This document shows positions 47,011 to 59,198 of a stretch of DNA of 64,000 nt, in pieces. Positions within the stretch are counted from its first letter, which is position 1, and every line of letters starts with the position of its first letter. The position numbers and the translations under genes are program-made. Origin of the DNA: Nemophila menziesii (taxonomy: Eukaryota; Streptophyta; Magnoliopsida; Boraginales; Hydrophyllaceae); assembly GCA_029959085.1 (NCBI GenBank), contig JARWIR010000001.1, forward strand, positions 69,874,899 to 69,938,898, in the 5' to 3' direction. The notes beneath the pieces were generated by a model that saw nothing but the letters and a program-made list of their open reading frames with translations, had not been told where the DNA came from and ran no database searches.

Positions 47011-48433
47011 GATACGTTTTCTAATCCTTCCTTTTTAGTGTAGATTAGTTTAACTTGCTTTGAGTCTTTTTCGAGTTGTGGGAACACGGCTCATTTTTGA
47101 GTTTGGGGTGGGGTTCGTTGCCTCATCCCAGTTTTATGTGTTATTTGTTTTATTTGCTTTCAATAAAAGAATTTTCAGAGTTGCGTTTGACTGTAGAAGA
47201 ATTTAAATATCCCTTTAAGCATACTTTTGATGAATCTATGATAGTAAATAGTGGACTTTAGGGATTGATATAAAACGCATTTAGAATTGCATGCAAACGT
47301 AGCTAATTGATAGGAAAAATTAATGAACAATGCAAATGAAGTAAGCTTGTACTTAAGGAATATGTTTGGTGTGTAGAACGTGAAATCCTAATTAGTAGAG
47401 AAACCACCTAGATATGAACTAAAGACGAGCTATGTACTTAGGAAAATGATAGGGCAGTTCTTTGTTAGCCATTTGTGACCTTTTTAGCCTTCTATCCCTT
47501 ATATTAATTTTATTCGTCTCAGCCCACTTTGAGCCTTTAGCCTCTTCTTTGTAGCCACGATATAAGCCATTATCCCTTAGATTATTAGGCATGACCATAT
47601 GAACCGCACTTGAATCACAATCCTGAGACATGTCTCGAGCTTGAGTTTGGGGTGGTGGATCCACTTATGGGGAATTTAATGGGTAAGGATTGATGTGCTT
47701 TGTATTGTAGCACAATTGCAGATGATATATACTTGTAACCCTTTGCCGGGAATGAAAAAAAAAATGAAAAAGAAAGAAAAAATAAAAATTCGAAAACCCT
47801 ATACAGTAGAAACCGGGAACCCGGTTTGCAACTGTACAAAAAAAAAAGAAGAAAAAAGAGAAAAGAAAAAGAAAAAATGAAAGAATAAACATCCGGCAAA
47901 GTGGAATTTTTCTGAAAAAAAATCATCTTATTTGTAATGGGAAGACATGGGACGCTAAATTGTTGCGTAAATGGGTGAGTGAGAACATTTGTGAGCGTAA
48001 ACTCAAGCTCGAGGACATTTGTTGATGGTAAGTGAGGAGAGAGCCAAAAGCTCACTTCAAAGTTACCAAATATTCATCCACACCGTCCTTAAGCCAATAT
48101 TAAAACCATAAAGACCTCGTGATTCCTAAGTGCATAGTGAATTTATGATTCTGTTGATAGGGAATATACTAGGTGGAGCGTTCAAGTCGATTTAGGATTG
48201 AGGAACACCATATAGCCATCATACAGAGATGAGTACAAGTGTAATCTTCAAGCATTGCGAAGTTAATTTTATGATTGAGATGATTTGTGTTTGATTTTGC
48301 ATTATAGATGTATGTGTATATTAGTTTCTAGAGTCTGCCATATGAGATTTATCTTAAGAATTGCTTTAGGTGTATTTGCTAGCTTCTATTTGTTCTTACG
48401 TTTACTTCTACCCCTTTGAGTTGTTTTGTTTTA
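47011..48433 (+). other. 3' UTR of element C
   Basis: Non-coding. The hairpin GAGTTGTG-GGAA-CACGGCTC (47073-47092, two G-U pairs in RNA) precedes TGAGTTTGGGGTGGGG (47098-47113). A second PPT-like tract is at 47641-47658. CCCTTTGCCGG (about 47739) and CCGGCAAAG (about 47894) bracket an A-rich loop containing one AACCGGGAACCCGGTT dyad (about 47811-47827). A further conserved short inverted repeat, GTGAGGAGAGAGC then GCTCAC, is near 48030. Confidence 0.75.
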
Positions 48434-48469
48434 CTTTGTCGGGACGACAAAGGTTTGAGTTGGGGGTCT
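48434..48469 (+). promoter_or_regulatory. Element C polypurine tract with upstream hairpin
   Basis: CTTTGTCG-GGA-CGACAAAG (48434-48452) is followed by TTGAGTTGGGGGTCT (to 48469), directly before the 3' LTR. Confidence 0.85.
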
Positions 48470-50041
48470 TGATGTCTCCCTAATTGTTCTTATTTCCGAT
48501 CCTTGGGAGACATCATTTTTTATGTTTAATTGAATATTTTGATAGAATTTTGAGTTAAAAATGCAATAATCCGGAATTCCTATTTTATTTCTAGTATTTT
48601 TGATTTATTAAACTTTTGCGCGTAAGCTTATGTATTTTAGTGAAAAGTTTGTAGGTTTTGAATATTAGCTAGGAAAGGAATCCGAGAAGAGAGTCAAAGA
48701 TCGTGATATGGAGTCAAAACTTGAAGATAAATCCCGAAAGAATTATATTTTGGAGCCGCAAATCTAGAAAACAGGCCAAAGATTGCTGATTTCGAGGCAC
48801 TTACGAGTTGATTTAGCCGCTGACCTTTGAAGAGAATATGTTCCTTATTGAGTTACAGAAATTTAGCAAGTGATTTCAGGACAATCAGAGTTATAACGAA
48901 TCGACTAGAGCTGTTTTAGTGGAGGTGGTGCAACAGTTACGGGATTTTGGGCTTAGAAAATGGACTTGGGCTTTTAATTAGTGATTTAATCTTAAGTCCA
49001 AGGCCTAATTCGTTTTTATTATTATAAAAGGGGCGTTTGACTTCTATTTTTCATACAACTCATTATTCATAAGCAGAATCATCAGAGAGAAGTCAACGAA
49101 GGAAGAAGAAGAAAGCTGTAGAGCTGGAGAGTGTCTATATCTCCATTCTCAGCCAAATCCAATTCCAAGAATTAGGTTTTCTTTAATTTTAATTCTGTAA
49201 AACACTATGAGTTCCCTTTCTTTTAATTTAGTTTTAATTTCTATTAGCATGAGCTAATTTCTTTTGGTACTTGAGAATGCATAACGGGTGAATCCCTATT
49301 CTGTTGAATTTCATATGTCTGAATTATGGTTTTTAATAAATTAAATTAAATTGGGTCTTTTACATTTTTCTGTAATTTGAGATTATTTACTGTTTTCGGA
49401 GTAATTAACCAAGAACAGGTGTTAGTATCTAGGCTATTCCACATATGTGGCGTGTGGATCATCCTGACGGAGGGTTTAGGTACGGACTTAATTACTCAAT
49501 CTAAAATCGAAACTATTTGATTCTGACGCGCTTAGTTAATTTTAGGGCCAATGTGGTAAAATTACTTAAACATTCGAAAGTGGATCATATTTACCCTGAC
49601 GGGACTAGTGACACTCTAGAATAGCCTTGTAGTCCACCCTGACGGGGGTACAAGGAATTCAGAATCCCGACCAATGTTAATTGACCAATTTAACCCTTAA
49701 ACAACATATGTTATGAAATAGAATTAGGAGGATCCCTTGCGTTTCTCAAGTACTGCCTTCTCATATTTGAGATTTACCTTCATTTACTTGCGTCTTAGTA
49801 TTTAATTGCATTTTTACTTTAATCTTTCATTACTTAGAATTAATACAAACAACCAACCAATCATTATATCTTTTATCTGCTTTCATAAGTGCAACCATTC
49901 ATTATCAGATAAGCATTGTAGTTAACCAACCGTCCTTGAGAACGAATCTGTTATCACTATTATTACTAGGGAAAACCGTACACTTGCGGTTGTGGTTCAA
50001 TTACTTTTTGCATTTATTTTATAACACACAAAGGACCACCA
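48470..50041 (+). repeat. 3' LTR of element C
   Basis: 1572 bp, TGATGTCTCCC to GGACCACCA, followed by the TSD TTAAG. It is the partner of 37469-39039. Confidence 0.95.
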
Positions 50042-50699
50042 TTAAGGCATAGAATATGTTGAATGAACCTGTTGAGCATGATTTAATTAGGTCAATGATA
50101 GTAAGTAGTATGTTTTTGAAAGATGTTATAGTTATGTTAAGGTGCATGTATGAAAACAGGATATAAAAGATAGAAAAGTTAATGAGCAATGCTAAGAAAT
50201 CACGTTGAAACTTAGGGAGAGTTATTTGGTTTGTAGAACGTGAGGTTTGAAATTAGTTGAAAACCCACTTGTCTATGAATTAATAATGAAAAAGTGACGA
50301 AATCCGGTAGTTAGAAAAATGAATAAGACAGTTCTTTCATGATAAAACCACTTGAAGTCTTTTATACCTTCTCACCCTTTTATTTGATTATTGTTATTAT
50401 TTATCCGTCTTAGCCCCTCTGAGCCTTTCTAAAGCCTTTTATTTAACCACATTATAATCCATACCCTTAGTTTGTAGGACTTATATATATGACCCGCACT
50501 CGAATCGCAATACCTGTAACAAGTCGTTTTAGAGCTTGAGTTTGGGGTGGTGGGTTTCATCATTAGGGAACATTGGGTTTGGGAAATTGTAAATGTGATT
50601 TTATTGATGATGAAAAAGTTATTATTGTAACCCTTTGCCGGGGTAATAGTGAATGAAAAAGAAGCTACGAGCTAAATTTACCAACAAGGGTATAAAAAG

Positions 50700-50739
<40 letters not shown>

Positions 50740-51381
50740 AAATTAGTGTGATATCTCGAACATCAAAAAGAGAATCATAGCTATACAAAAGAATAAATTG
50801 ATATGAAAAGAATATATATATTCGGACCGGCAAAGGGGGATTTGTATATCATCACAAAAGGTTTTAATTGGGATTTATTGGGGATGCACATAAAACGCAT
50901 CAATAAATTGGGTTGAGTGAGAACATCTTCGAGTGAAAAATCAAGCTCTAGGGCGATTCGTTGATGGCTAGTGAGGAGAGAGCCAAAAGCTCACTTTTCA
51001 TTTTCCAAATATACCACACCGTCCCTAAGCCACGTTATAACCAAAGACCTTAGGATTTCTAACTACTTGGTGGAGAAACAGTTGAGCTATTAGGTAGTAG
51101 GTAAGTGGACCATTGAATGCTAGGACCTATGAACAACCTATAACCTGTAACAGGAACTAAGTTATCATCCTCTCCTTCTGGCATTGCGAAATTAATCTTG
51201 ACTTGAATTTATGGATCGTTGATTATGTGTATATTAAGCATACTTGTGCATTATTTATTGAGCATTACTACATGAGACTTTTTAGATACTATGCTCTAGG
51301 ATCATTCATTCTGTTTAGTTCTTATTCTCCTCCGACTTCTTCTTCTTGTTTATTGGACTACCCTACTGTTCTTTACTTTTA
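50042..51381 (+). other. 3' UTR of element E, distal part
   Basis: Continuation of E after the C insertion. It holds a PPT-like tract GAGTTTGGGGTGGTGG (50538-50553), CCCTTTGCCGGGG (about 50630) and CCGGCAAAGGGGG (about 50827) around a loop that contains an (AT)17 microsatellite, and the conserved GTGAGGAGAGAGC/GCTCAC inverted repeat (about 50970). No gene is recognised; ORF 51203-51406 is not supported by homology to the other elements. Confidence 0.7.
50703..50736. repeat. (AT)17 microsatellite
   Basis: Seventeen AT dinucleotides in the variable loop of the E 3' UTR. Other elements have A- or T-rich tracts at this place instead. Confidence 0.95.
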
Positions 51382-51417
51382 TTGTATCGGGACGATACAA
51401 CTTTGAGTTGGGGGTCT
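51382..51417 (+). promoter_or_regulatory. Element E polypurine tract with upstream hairpin
   Basis: TTGTATCG-GGA-CGATACAA (51382-51400) is followed by TGAGTTGGGGGTCT (51404-51417), abutting the 3' LTR. Confidence 0.85.
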
Positions 51418-52930
51418 TGATGTCTCCTCATTTGTGATAATAAAATCTATTTCCGAGACATCATTTTAGGCGTATTTATAAGTTTATAGGTCGATTTTAG
51501 CTTGAATTAGTGTACTTTCCAATTTTGGGGTTTGAATTAATTAATTATTATTTTTTGAGCATATTGGGTTTAATTATTTATTTAGTGTGAAGCTTTAGAG
51601 ATATATGGTAATTAATTAGAGTCCAAGTTGGTTCAAAGAGCTAAAGGAAAGAAGATAAACATGGGAATTGAAGATAAGGAAGTCAAAGCTAAAAACATGG
51701 AAAAGGAAAACCTGCCTTAAATCTGAATTTCTGCACCTACGACCACAAATCAGCTTATATCTTAAAATCGGTGAGGAATTTGGAGAAACAGTCAAGAGAA
51801 AAGTTGAAGATCTTTCCGAGATGATGAATTTGGTATACTCATACGCGTTAAACAGATAAGTATTGAAGCTGTTAGGACCAAAAGAAAAATGGGGCTGATT
51901 GCATGTTTTTGGGCTACGAATTTGAGTTGGGCTTGGAGCCCATCTTTACCTTTTCCTTCAAGAAAACGAATTAGGTCAACCTATACACTATAAATACAGC
52001 CTCTTAACACTCTAAAATCATCCTTAGTGAAACCTTAAACCAAGATGATGCTTACAACACAAGAAAAGAAGTCTTGAAGGAGCTGTGCATCAATAATATC
52101 TTCTTCTACCTCTGAATTTGTAATTTCTTTCTTTTCTTCCATTAGTATGAACTAAAATTCTATTATCTTGAGTTTTTAGCATATATGTATGAACCCTATT
52201 TTTGGTTGACATCTATCTAATTTGGGAATTTTATGTTTTAAATTGAATTATTGTTTTTATTCTCTGTTTATGTGTTTGGATTTATATTCTGTGTTCTTGT
52301 GGAAGCGCGCCCATATAGAATTACCATCTAGTAGTTAGGTCACCATTGACAACGGTGTTTAATTACATGTTTAGCACATAACGTCTAGTATTCGGTTTAG
52401 ATCGGACAATTAAACCTAACTAAATAATCACCATGGTTTAGTATATATTTCTATTTACCAATTGCAGGAACAGTTTGCTTAGGACTCCTTATTGACACAG
52501 GTAAACCCTATTTAAAACTACCTAGCACAATTGGAACCGATTATTGAAATACTACATAATTCACCCTTACATGTTTAGAACGGCAAAACTAGTGGGGATT
52601 ACATGCTATTGACTCAAGCTATACTCTCATACTACTTCTTCTCTTACATTTAAATTTATGTCTTTACTTTCGTAGTTTAATTTAGATTAATTGAAAACCA
52701 AATAAATATCTATTTGTCTTTACTTTTTCTGCGTTTTAATTGTTCTATCTTTTTATATTTGCACTTGATTATTGCATAAGATTCCCCTAACCTTCGTAGT
52801 CTCTGCGGAACGTATCTTACTTAATCATTAAAACTTGCACACGATCTGTATACTTGTAGAACCGTGCCAGTCTAGGGTGATTATTTGCACTTTATTTATA
52901 TCATATTTTATCACACCCTAGGCTGTACCA
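51418..52930 (+). repeat. 3' LTR of element E
   Basis: 1513 bp, TGATGTCTCC to CTGTACCA, followed by the TSD CCTCC. An apparent ORF at 51668-51859 is also present in degraded form in the 5' LTR and is not considered a gene. Confidence 0.92.
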
Positions 52931-52935
52931 CCTCC

Positions 52936-54380
52936 TTTGATAGCTTTCAATTATTTTGCTTCCATAATATTAGTAAGAACTTTACTCATTTGTTCTACTT
53001 GCATACCTAAAATCTGAATTGAAGCTTCTTGTTCTCTTAACTTTTCGTTCTGTGAATGATTATTTGTGGTTATAAGATCCATGAAATTTTTCAATTGTTT
53101 ATCTCCCACAACTCCCTCTTGAGGATATTGTGGTAAAGCCTTCTGAGCTAAAGCATCGGTATAAGTATCATTGGCAGGTTGTTGTGGAGGAGCAGGTTGA
53201 TTATAATTCTGATCTCCCTGATACGGACCTTGACCTCTTGGTTGGTAAGAGTTATTATGGGGACGAGGTTGATAAGTACCTTGATTAGTGGCCCCCTGGG
53301 GATTTGAGTACTGCATACTCGGATGATTCCTTTTACCATATTGATAATTTTCTTGGTTGGATATGAAGTTAACAGATGCTAGATTTCCTTCGCACTCTTC
53401 CCATGTACGATTTGGTACCTCACACTTCGAACAACCCTGTGCCTCTTGCACTACATTTGCTGCGGCTAAATTCTTTTACATCTCAAGCTTAATTTATTTG
53501 ATTTGATTATCTGATTCAGTTAATTGAGCTGAATTGACAGTATCTACATCTATTCGAAGCGTACCTCTGGTGTTTGTAATAGGAGCTCGCTAAAGTGGCC
53601 AACTCCTTTATGTTTCTATTATATGTTCCATACCTCGGTAGCTTCTGTCGGATCCATGGACACAAATCCTCCCCTTCCAAGATTATCTACCCTCAATCTA
53701 CTCTCGGCATTAATACCTTAATAAAACATGAACATGATATCTAGCTAACTTTTGTTGAAACCTTGTCCATGCGTCTCCTACTTCTTCTTCATTCTCTTGG
53801 CAAAACTTAGCAAGCTTCATCTGATCTTTGAGTCTCATACTCTTTGGATAAAAACGGTTAAAGAATGCGGCTTGAAGTTCTGTCCAAATATTCAATGTAC
53901 CTGGTGGTTGTCTATCTAGCTGATCACCAACTTTGCCGTTCAGAAAGAACGAAAACATGTGACAATACAGTTGCTCGCGTGTAATGCCTGGAGTAATGTA
54001 GGCATCACAAATCTGCATGAACTTTTAAATCGCTCTCACCGGATCTTGAATTGCAGTACCACTGTAGAGTCCAAAATTCGAAAATTGACCGAGCATACCG
54101 GATCGGGCCTGAACTTGATATTCTGGATCTCTGGAGAACGATAACCTAATGGTTGAACTCGAAAAGGTGCTCCCAAGCCTGGGAGATCTTGTACGTGTCT
54201 GTTAAGATTTCTGTTATCTCCTAGTGGTGGTGGTGGTGGTGGTCCTTGAGGACCGAGTGGCGGATCCATTGATGGAGGATCCTCTCCTACTCGTTGTTCT
54301 GCCATCGCTCTTCGTCGTTTTCTGTTTTCTTTTATACGTTTGTTATAAGCTGTGAAGCTCCTCTCGGGATCCGCAAGCAT
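52936..54380 (-). pseudogene. Element D gag, N-terminal two thirds
   Basis: It starts MLADPERSFTAYNKR at 54380, with a proline/glycine-rich stretch (DPPLGPQGPPPPPP), then the Gag core in fragments: YRSPEIQNIKFRPD, QICDAYITPGITREQ, FFNRFYPKSMRLKDQ, DAWTRFQQKLARY. The zinc knuckle CSKCEVPNRTWEEC has R where H is expected. An N/Q/P-rich tail and a helical segment follow. Frameshifts lie near 54090 and 53720. Element E interrupts it at 52936, and it resumes at 30494. Confidence 0.85.
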
Positions 54381-54494
54381 ACACTGTTAAACCCGAAGAG
54401 ACAAAAAAAACCAAAAGCATAAAAATGGAAAAATAAAAATAATTAAAAACTACTACTACTAAAAATAAATAACCCACACACTAACGAGACACAA

Positions 54495-54513
54495 GTCCCC
54501 GGCAGCGGCGCCA
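54495..54513 (-). promoter_or_regulatory. tRNA-Asp-type primer binding site of element D
   Basis: The minus strand reads TGGCGCCGCTGCCGGGGAC, six bases from the LTR at 54520. Confidence 0.9.
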
Positions 54514-55358
54514 AAAACTTGGTGTCGCATAAGGTGTGATGAAAATATGATAAATAAATACAGATAATGATGCACTAACACCCTAGACTAAACATGTTAC
54601 TCACTGCAAGTATCACAGGTTGTACGCAAGTTTTAATGATAAGTCAGATTCGTTCTCAGAGACTTATTGTATTATACGAATGGGTAACAGAATAGAGTAC
54701 TGATTAATAATTAAAAACAGGAAAAATAACTAAATACAATTGAAGAGATTATGATGAAACTAAATAAATTAAAGAAAAATACGAAAGAATATAGATGAGA
54801 GAATATAGCTTAGGTTTTGCTCGTATGCACTAATCCTTCTATTTCTTCTACTAGTTAATAAGGGTGATTATAGTTCGTAGATAAGTATCAGGATTATAAA
54901 TTCCTCCTAACCCCCTTTTGGGTGGATTTAGGTGGAGACCTCACAGTTACCAGGGGACTAAACTAAGGTGCTCCTACGCCACTAGGTTCTTAGATGAGAA
55001 TGGCCTGCAAATAATGATCGGTGATTAAATCAACCCCTAATGACTATCTAGCTAGGCAAGCCCTTCCGAATCACTACCGCACACTAGACGTTTATGTGGT
55101 GTTTAAGTAATTAGACACCCCTTCCAGGTGACCATCTAACTACTATTAGCACAACACTAAATTGATCAGGTTTAAGACAAACAATAAATCAAAACACATA
55201 AAACAAATCTATGGTTAAGTAGTTAGAATCAATTTAAAATAATTCTTCCAAAGAAACTTAGATATAAGAAAATAGTATTCATAGATTGTACATATTCAAA
55301 ACCCAAATTATGGGAAAATTAGTTCATACTAGAAAGAAATTAACTAAAATAAAGATAC

Positions 55359-56138
55359 TGTTGGAATTTTTTAAGTAAAGATAATTTATTTTATTAATTC
55401 TATCATGTTTTTGAAAGAAGTGGAAAATACTATTTGTGTATAATAGTCCCACTTTATTCTCTGGGGAAAAAACCGTTGGAATTATTTAATATAAAATGGT
55501 TTTCTTTACTTGATGGAATTTTAATGGCTTTTTATTATATATTGACGACTCTTTAATTCTGTTGTTACGGAAGTTGCTATTTCTTGGTCAAGAATACGTA
55601 TGCCTTTAATGAGCATTAAAGAGTCTTTATCACCTACCATTGAAGAGCATTCAAGTGACGGTTTTTTGTCTTACCATTTCTTCTTTAAATAGTGACTTTG
55701 TCACTTGCATTTCTAGAGAAGAAAAACAAAACTATTCTTGAGAGAATAGCAAAAATATTCTAGAGATAATAGAAAAAAAACCATTTCCAGAGAGGTCAAA
55801 AAACTATTCTAAAGAGAATTAGACATTATTCTAGAGGGAATATAGAAGAAACTTAATTCAGAAAAAACTTCTTTCTACTCTTTTCTTTTTCCATATTCTA
55901 ATATTTTCTAGATTATAGTAGAATTATTGTTAGAGATACCGGTACGACCGGAATATCTTTTTAACGCAATTTTGTATAGTATGTAGTAGTCCTTTTCTTG
56001 AATTTTGGTGTAAGTTTCATTATTTTTAATTCATTGTAATAGTGTAGTATTACTTTAATTGAGAATTATTTCGTTTACTATTTTTTGGAATTCCATTTCT
56101 TTATTTTTTGAAAACTACTGATTGTTATTTTTCCAACA
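55359..56138 (+). repeat. 5' LTR of element G
   Basis: 780 bp, TGTTGGAATT to TTTTCCAACA. It contains a cluster of GAGAATA/TTCTAGAG repeats (55735-55860) and TACCGGTACGACCGG (55937-55951). Confidence 0.92.
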
Positions 56139-57914
56139 ATTTAAAAAGACATTACTTTTATATCACTGGTTGTTTTTTGAAATGGTTTTCCTATCTCGGC
56201 AGTTGCATGAATGCAAAGGACTTTCCCGACGTGACTCTGTTGGAGCCTTTCAATGGTTCCAACTATAAACATTGGGCACGAAAGCCACTAATATACCTTG
56301 AACAATATGAACTAGACCTTTCCGTTCTTGAGGTACTCCCCGCCATTGAGGCCAATGGGGAATATACCAAAGAACTACATGCTAGGTTTCTGGCTCCCAA
56401 AGTTGGGTTTAAGAAAGCTAATTTAGTGGTTAGGGGATGGATCTTGGATAATGTGATGAACCCTACCTTTTATATGTGTGCCGTTGAGAAGTCAACAAAG
56501 ACTATCCGTGAAACGGTTTACAAAAGGCACGAGGGTGATGACTCCAATGAGAAGTAATACGTCACCAAAAAATGATCCAACAAGATCTAATTAGTCCCAT
56601 ACAAGTCTAAAAGTGAATCGACTCAAGGATAAGACCTTATTTTTCCATATTTATATAAGTTTTAGGATTACTTTTGACCCTTACTTTCTTATACAACCAC
56701 CATACGACTCTTTTTGCACTAACTATCATTTACAAACATGATTATACACCAATTGGATGTTAAATCTATGTTTGAATGAAAATATATATGAAGATATCTA
56801 TATAGTGCAACTTGAAGGGTTGGTGGTTTTTCGTCAAGGGGATAAAGTATGAAAAACTTAGGAAATTGTTTTGGGTTTTTAAAAGGCCACCTTGCTAATG
56901 AAAGTACCAAAAGTGTATAATGTCATACACCTATTATCAAAATTGCAACACAAACTGATCCATCTTTTATTAAGGTACTATTTCATTAGCACGGTGGCCA
57001 TTTAAAAACCCAAAACAATTTCCTATGTTTTATACTTTATCCCCTTGACCAAAAACCACCAACTCTTCAAGTTGCACTATATAGATGTCATCATCTATAT
57101 TTTCATTCAAACATAGATTTAACATCTAATTGGTGTATAATCATGTTTGTAAATGATAGTTAGTGCAACAAGAGTCGTATGGTGGTTGTATAAGCAAGTA
57201 AGGGTCAAAGTAATCCTAAAACTTATATAAATATGAAAAAATAAGGTCTTATCCTTGAGTCGATTCACTTTTTGACTTGTATGGACTAATTAGATCTTAT
57301 TGGATCATTTTAGGTGACATATTACTTCTCATTAGAATCATCACCCTCGTGCCTTTTGTAAACCGTTTCACAGATAGTCTTTGTTGGGTTCATCACGTTA
57401 TCCAAGATCCATCCCCTAACCACGAAATTATCTTTCTTGAATCCAACTTTGGGAGCCAGAAACCTAGCATGTAGTTCTTTGGTATATACACCATTGGCCT
57501 CAATGGCGGGGAGTACCTCAAGAATGGAAAGGTCTAGTTCATGTTGTTCAATGCATATTAGTGGCTTTCGTGCCCAACATTTATAGTTGGAACCATTGAA
57601 AGGCTCCAACATAGTAACGTCAGGAAAGTCCTTTGCATTTAATAATGAAGCAACTGCCGAGATAGGAAAACCATTTCAAGAAACAACCAATGATATAAAA
57701 GTAATATCTTTTTAATTTGTTGGAAAAATAACAATCACTGGTTATAAAAAAAAATAAAGAAATGGAATTCCAAAAAATAGTAAACGAAATAGTTCTCAAT
57801 TAAAGTAATACTACACTATTGCAATGAATTGAAAATAATGAAAGTTACACGAAAATTCAAGAAAAGAACTACTACATACTATACAAAATTGCGTTAAAAG
57901 ATATTCCGGTCGTA
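55943..57914. repeat. ~1 kb inverted duplication in element G
   Basis: The left arm, 55943-56908 (LTR 3' part plus gag start), is repeated in reverse complement at 56974-57914, with a 65-bp spacer. The right arm contains an inverted LTR end (57719-57914, beginning TGTTGGAAAAATAAC) and an inverted gag (57322-57612). The spacer sequence TCATACACCTATTATCAAAA recurs inverted just past the right arm (57921-57943). Arms are near-identical but carry small indels. Confidence 0.88.
56207..56557 (+). pseudogene. Element G copia-type gag fragment
   Basis: From ATG 56207 (MNAKDFPDVTLLEPFNG), the block FNGSNYKHWARKPLIYLE fits the N-terminal Gag motif of plant copia elements (GxNYxxW). It ends at TAA after GDDSNEK with 116 codons, far short of a normal Gag. 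The inverted copy is at 57322-57612. Confidence 0.7.
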
Positions 57915-58400
57915 TTGCACTTTTGATAATAGGTGTATGACATGATCCACTTTTTGTACTTTACTTCATGGGACTTACTTATTTTATTTTTGTATTTATG
58001 AATAAAAGAGGTGAGGGAAGCGGATCCTAAGGAAAAAAATTCATTTGAGTAAATAATGGAATTTACCTTAGTTAGTATTACTTTGTTGGAAAGCTTTGAC
58101 TCCGTTGATATAATGTTTGGTAAAAACTTCCTTATAATACTAGTATTCATGAATAAGAGAATTGTGGGGGTTGTACCCCTTAATGAATATGAAATAATTG
58201 TAAGGAATATGATATTCTCAACGAACTATACTCAACTTGTTATTGTCTATATTGTAAAGAGACTCAAGTGGTGATAATTGGGTTATTAGCTGTCATTTAA
58301 TAATACGAGAGAGGTACTATTGATCTAAATTTGCATTTTAAAATAACTTATGTAGTTATTGAGAGATTTTTGTTACGCAAACTTGGTCACATATAAATGA
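57915..58400. other. Element G internal sequence, nothing recognised
   Basis: Short ORFs on both strands (58056-58274 plus, 57872-58150 minus) show no domain I recognise. This may be decayed pol. Confidence 0.4.
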
Positions 58401-58408
58401 TGAAATAA

Positions 58409-58466
58409 ATAGTTGATTCGTTTACTAAAAAACTTAACCGGGAGAGTAATCCTAGAAAAATTGAGT
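58409..58466 (+). pseudogene. Element G RNase H C-terminal tail (copia type)
   Basis: One frame reads IVDSFTKKLNRESNPRKIE then stop, close to the DPLTKGLxRE signature at the end of plant copia RNase H. Upstream the frame is broken. It supports an originally complete copia pol. Confidence 0.45.
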
Positions 58467-58594
58467 GATAGGTCTAGAACCCATTAATGGGGAACCTATG
58501 ACTAATAATTATATATGATGCACTGACTTCCTATCTATATAGTGTAAATTGTGCATACATGAGAAAATTAAAACTTAATGAAATCATAGCCATA

Positions 58595-58860
58595 CGTGGT
58601 GGTCCTATTGAGACAGACTTGATGAATTCACTGTTGAGGTTGTTGTATATTTCACATACTTAATGAATTAATAGACATGTGTGACGGTCCTATCGAGATG
58701 AACTTGATGAATTCACCGTTAAGGTTGTTGTATATTGATCATAATATGAGTTCAATGAGACGTCCTTGATGTTCCCAAGGGATGAGTTTTTAGACTCACC
58801 ATAAATTCATAGCCTGTAAGGGTGGTCCTAAAGAGAAAGGACTTGATGAATTCACGAGAC
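58595..58860 (+). repeat. Direct repeats in element G 3' UTR
   Basis: A unit of about 55 bp with GGTCCTAT-GAGA-GACTTGATGAATTCAC and GGTTGTTGTATAT occurs at about 58595 and 58682, with a partial third copy at about 58821. Confidence 0.75.
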
Positions 58861-59198
58861 ACATAATAAGGCTGAGCATTATTGCTCTTAAGGATCTCGA
58901 AATTCGAGAGGGGTCGGTTAATGCGGCCAGTCACTCTTGGAGATCACCTGTGTGTAAGGAAAGGGTGATGTTTGAGGAATCTATAACTATCAACCGGGTA
59001 GAGTATGTGCTGTGAGGGTCTCGATCGAAAACTATCAAGTTCAAGAGTACGTTCACTTGATATGTTTTTGGTGGTTGCCTCACTTCACTACATGTCAATT
59101 CAAATCGAAAGATACTGCCACTTAAGTACAATTCACCCAAATGCTGGTATTTCTGGAAACATGTTCACCTTCTCTCCCAAAGAACATGAGTGGGGTAT

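Larger units (their letters stand above)
37469..50041 (+). mobile_element. Element C: Athila-type retrotransposon nested in E
   Basis: 12,573 bp, LTRs 37469-39039 and 48470-50041, TSD TTAAG (37464-37468 and 50042-50046). Same subfamily as element B: similar LTR, gag-pol, tandem palindrome unit and accessory ORF. Unlike B, its coding regions are broken by many stops and frameshifts. LTR differences are visibly more numerous than in B (roughly 3% from partial reading by eye), so it is older than B but younger than its host E. Confidence 0.95.
30500..52930 (+). mobile_element. Element E: Athila-type retrotransposon with nested element C
   Basis: LTRs at 30500-32013 and 51418-52930, TSD CCTCC (30495-30499 and 52931-52935). 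Without the nested C it is about 9.9 kb. Order: LTR, primer site, truncated gag, pol, palindrome array, remnant of the accessory ORF, 3' UTR (interrupted at 37464 by C and resuming at 50042), PPT, LTR. LTR family, leader and Gag resemble D more than B or C. The coding regions carry several stops and deletions. Confidence 0.95.

Noticed and set aside
58056..58274. 72-codon ORF in element G
   Set aside because: No recognisable domain, and the opposite strand is equally open.
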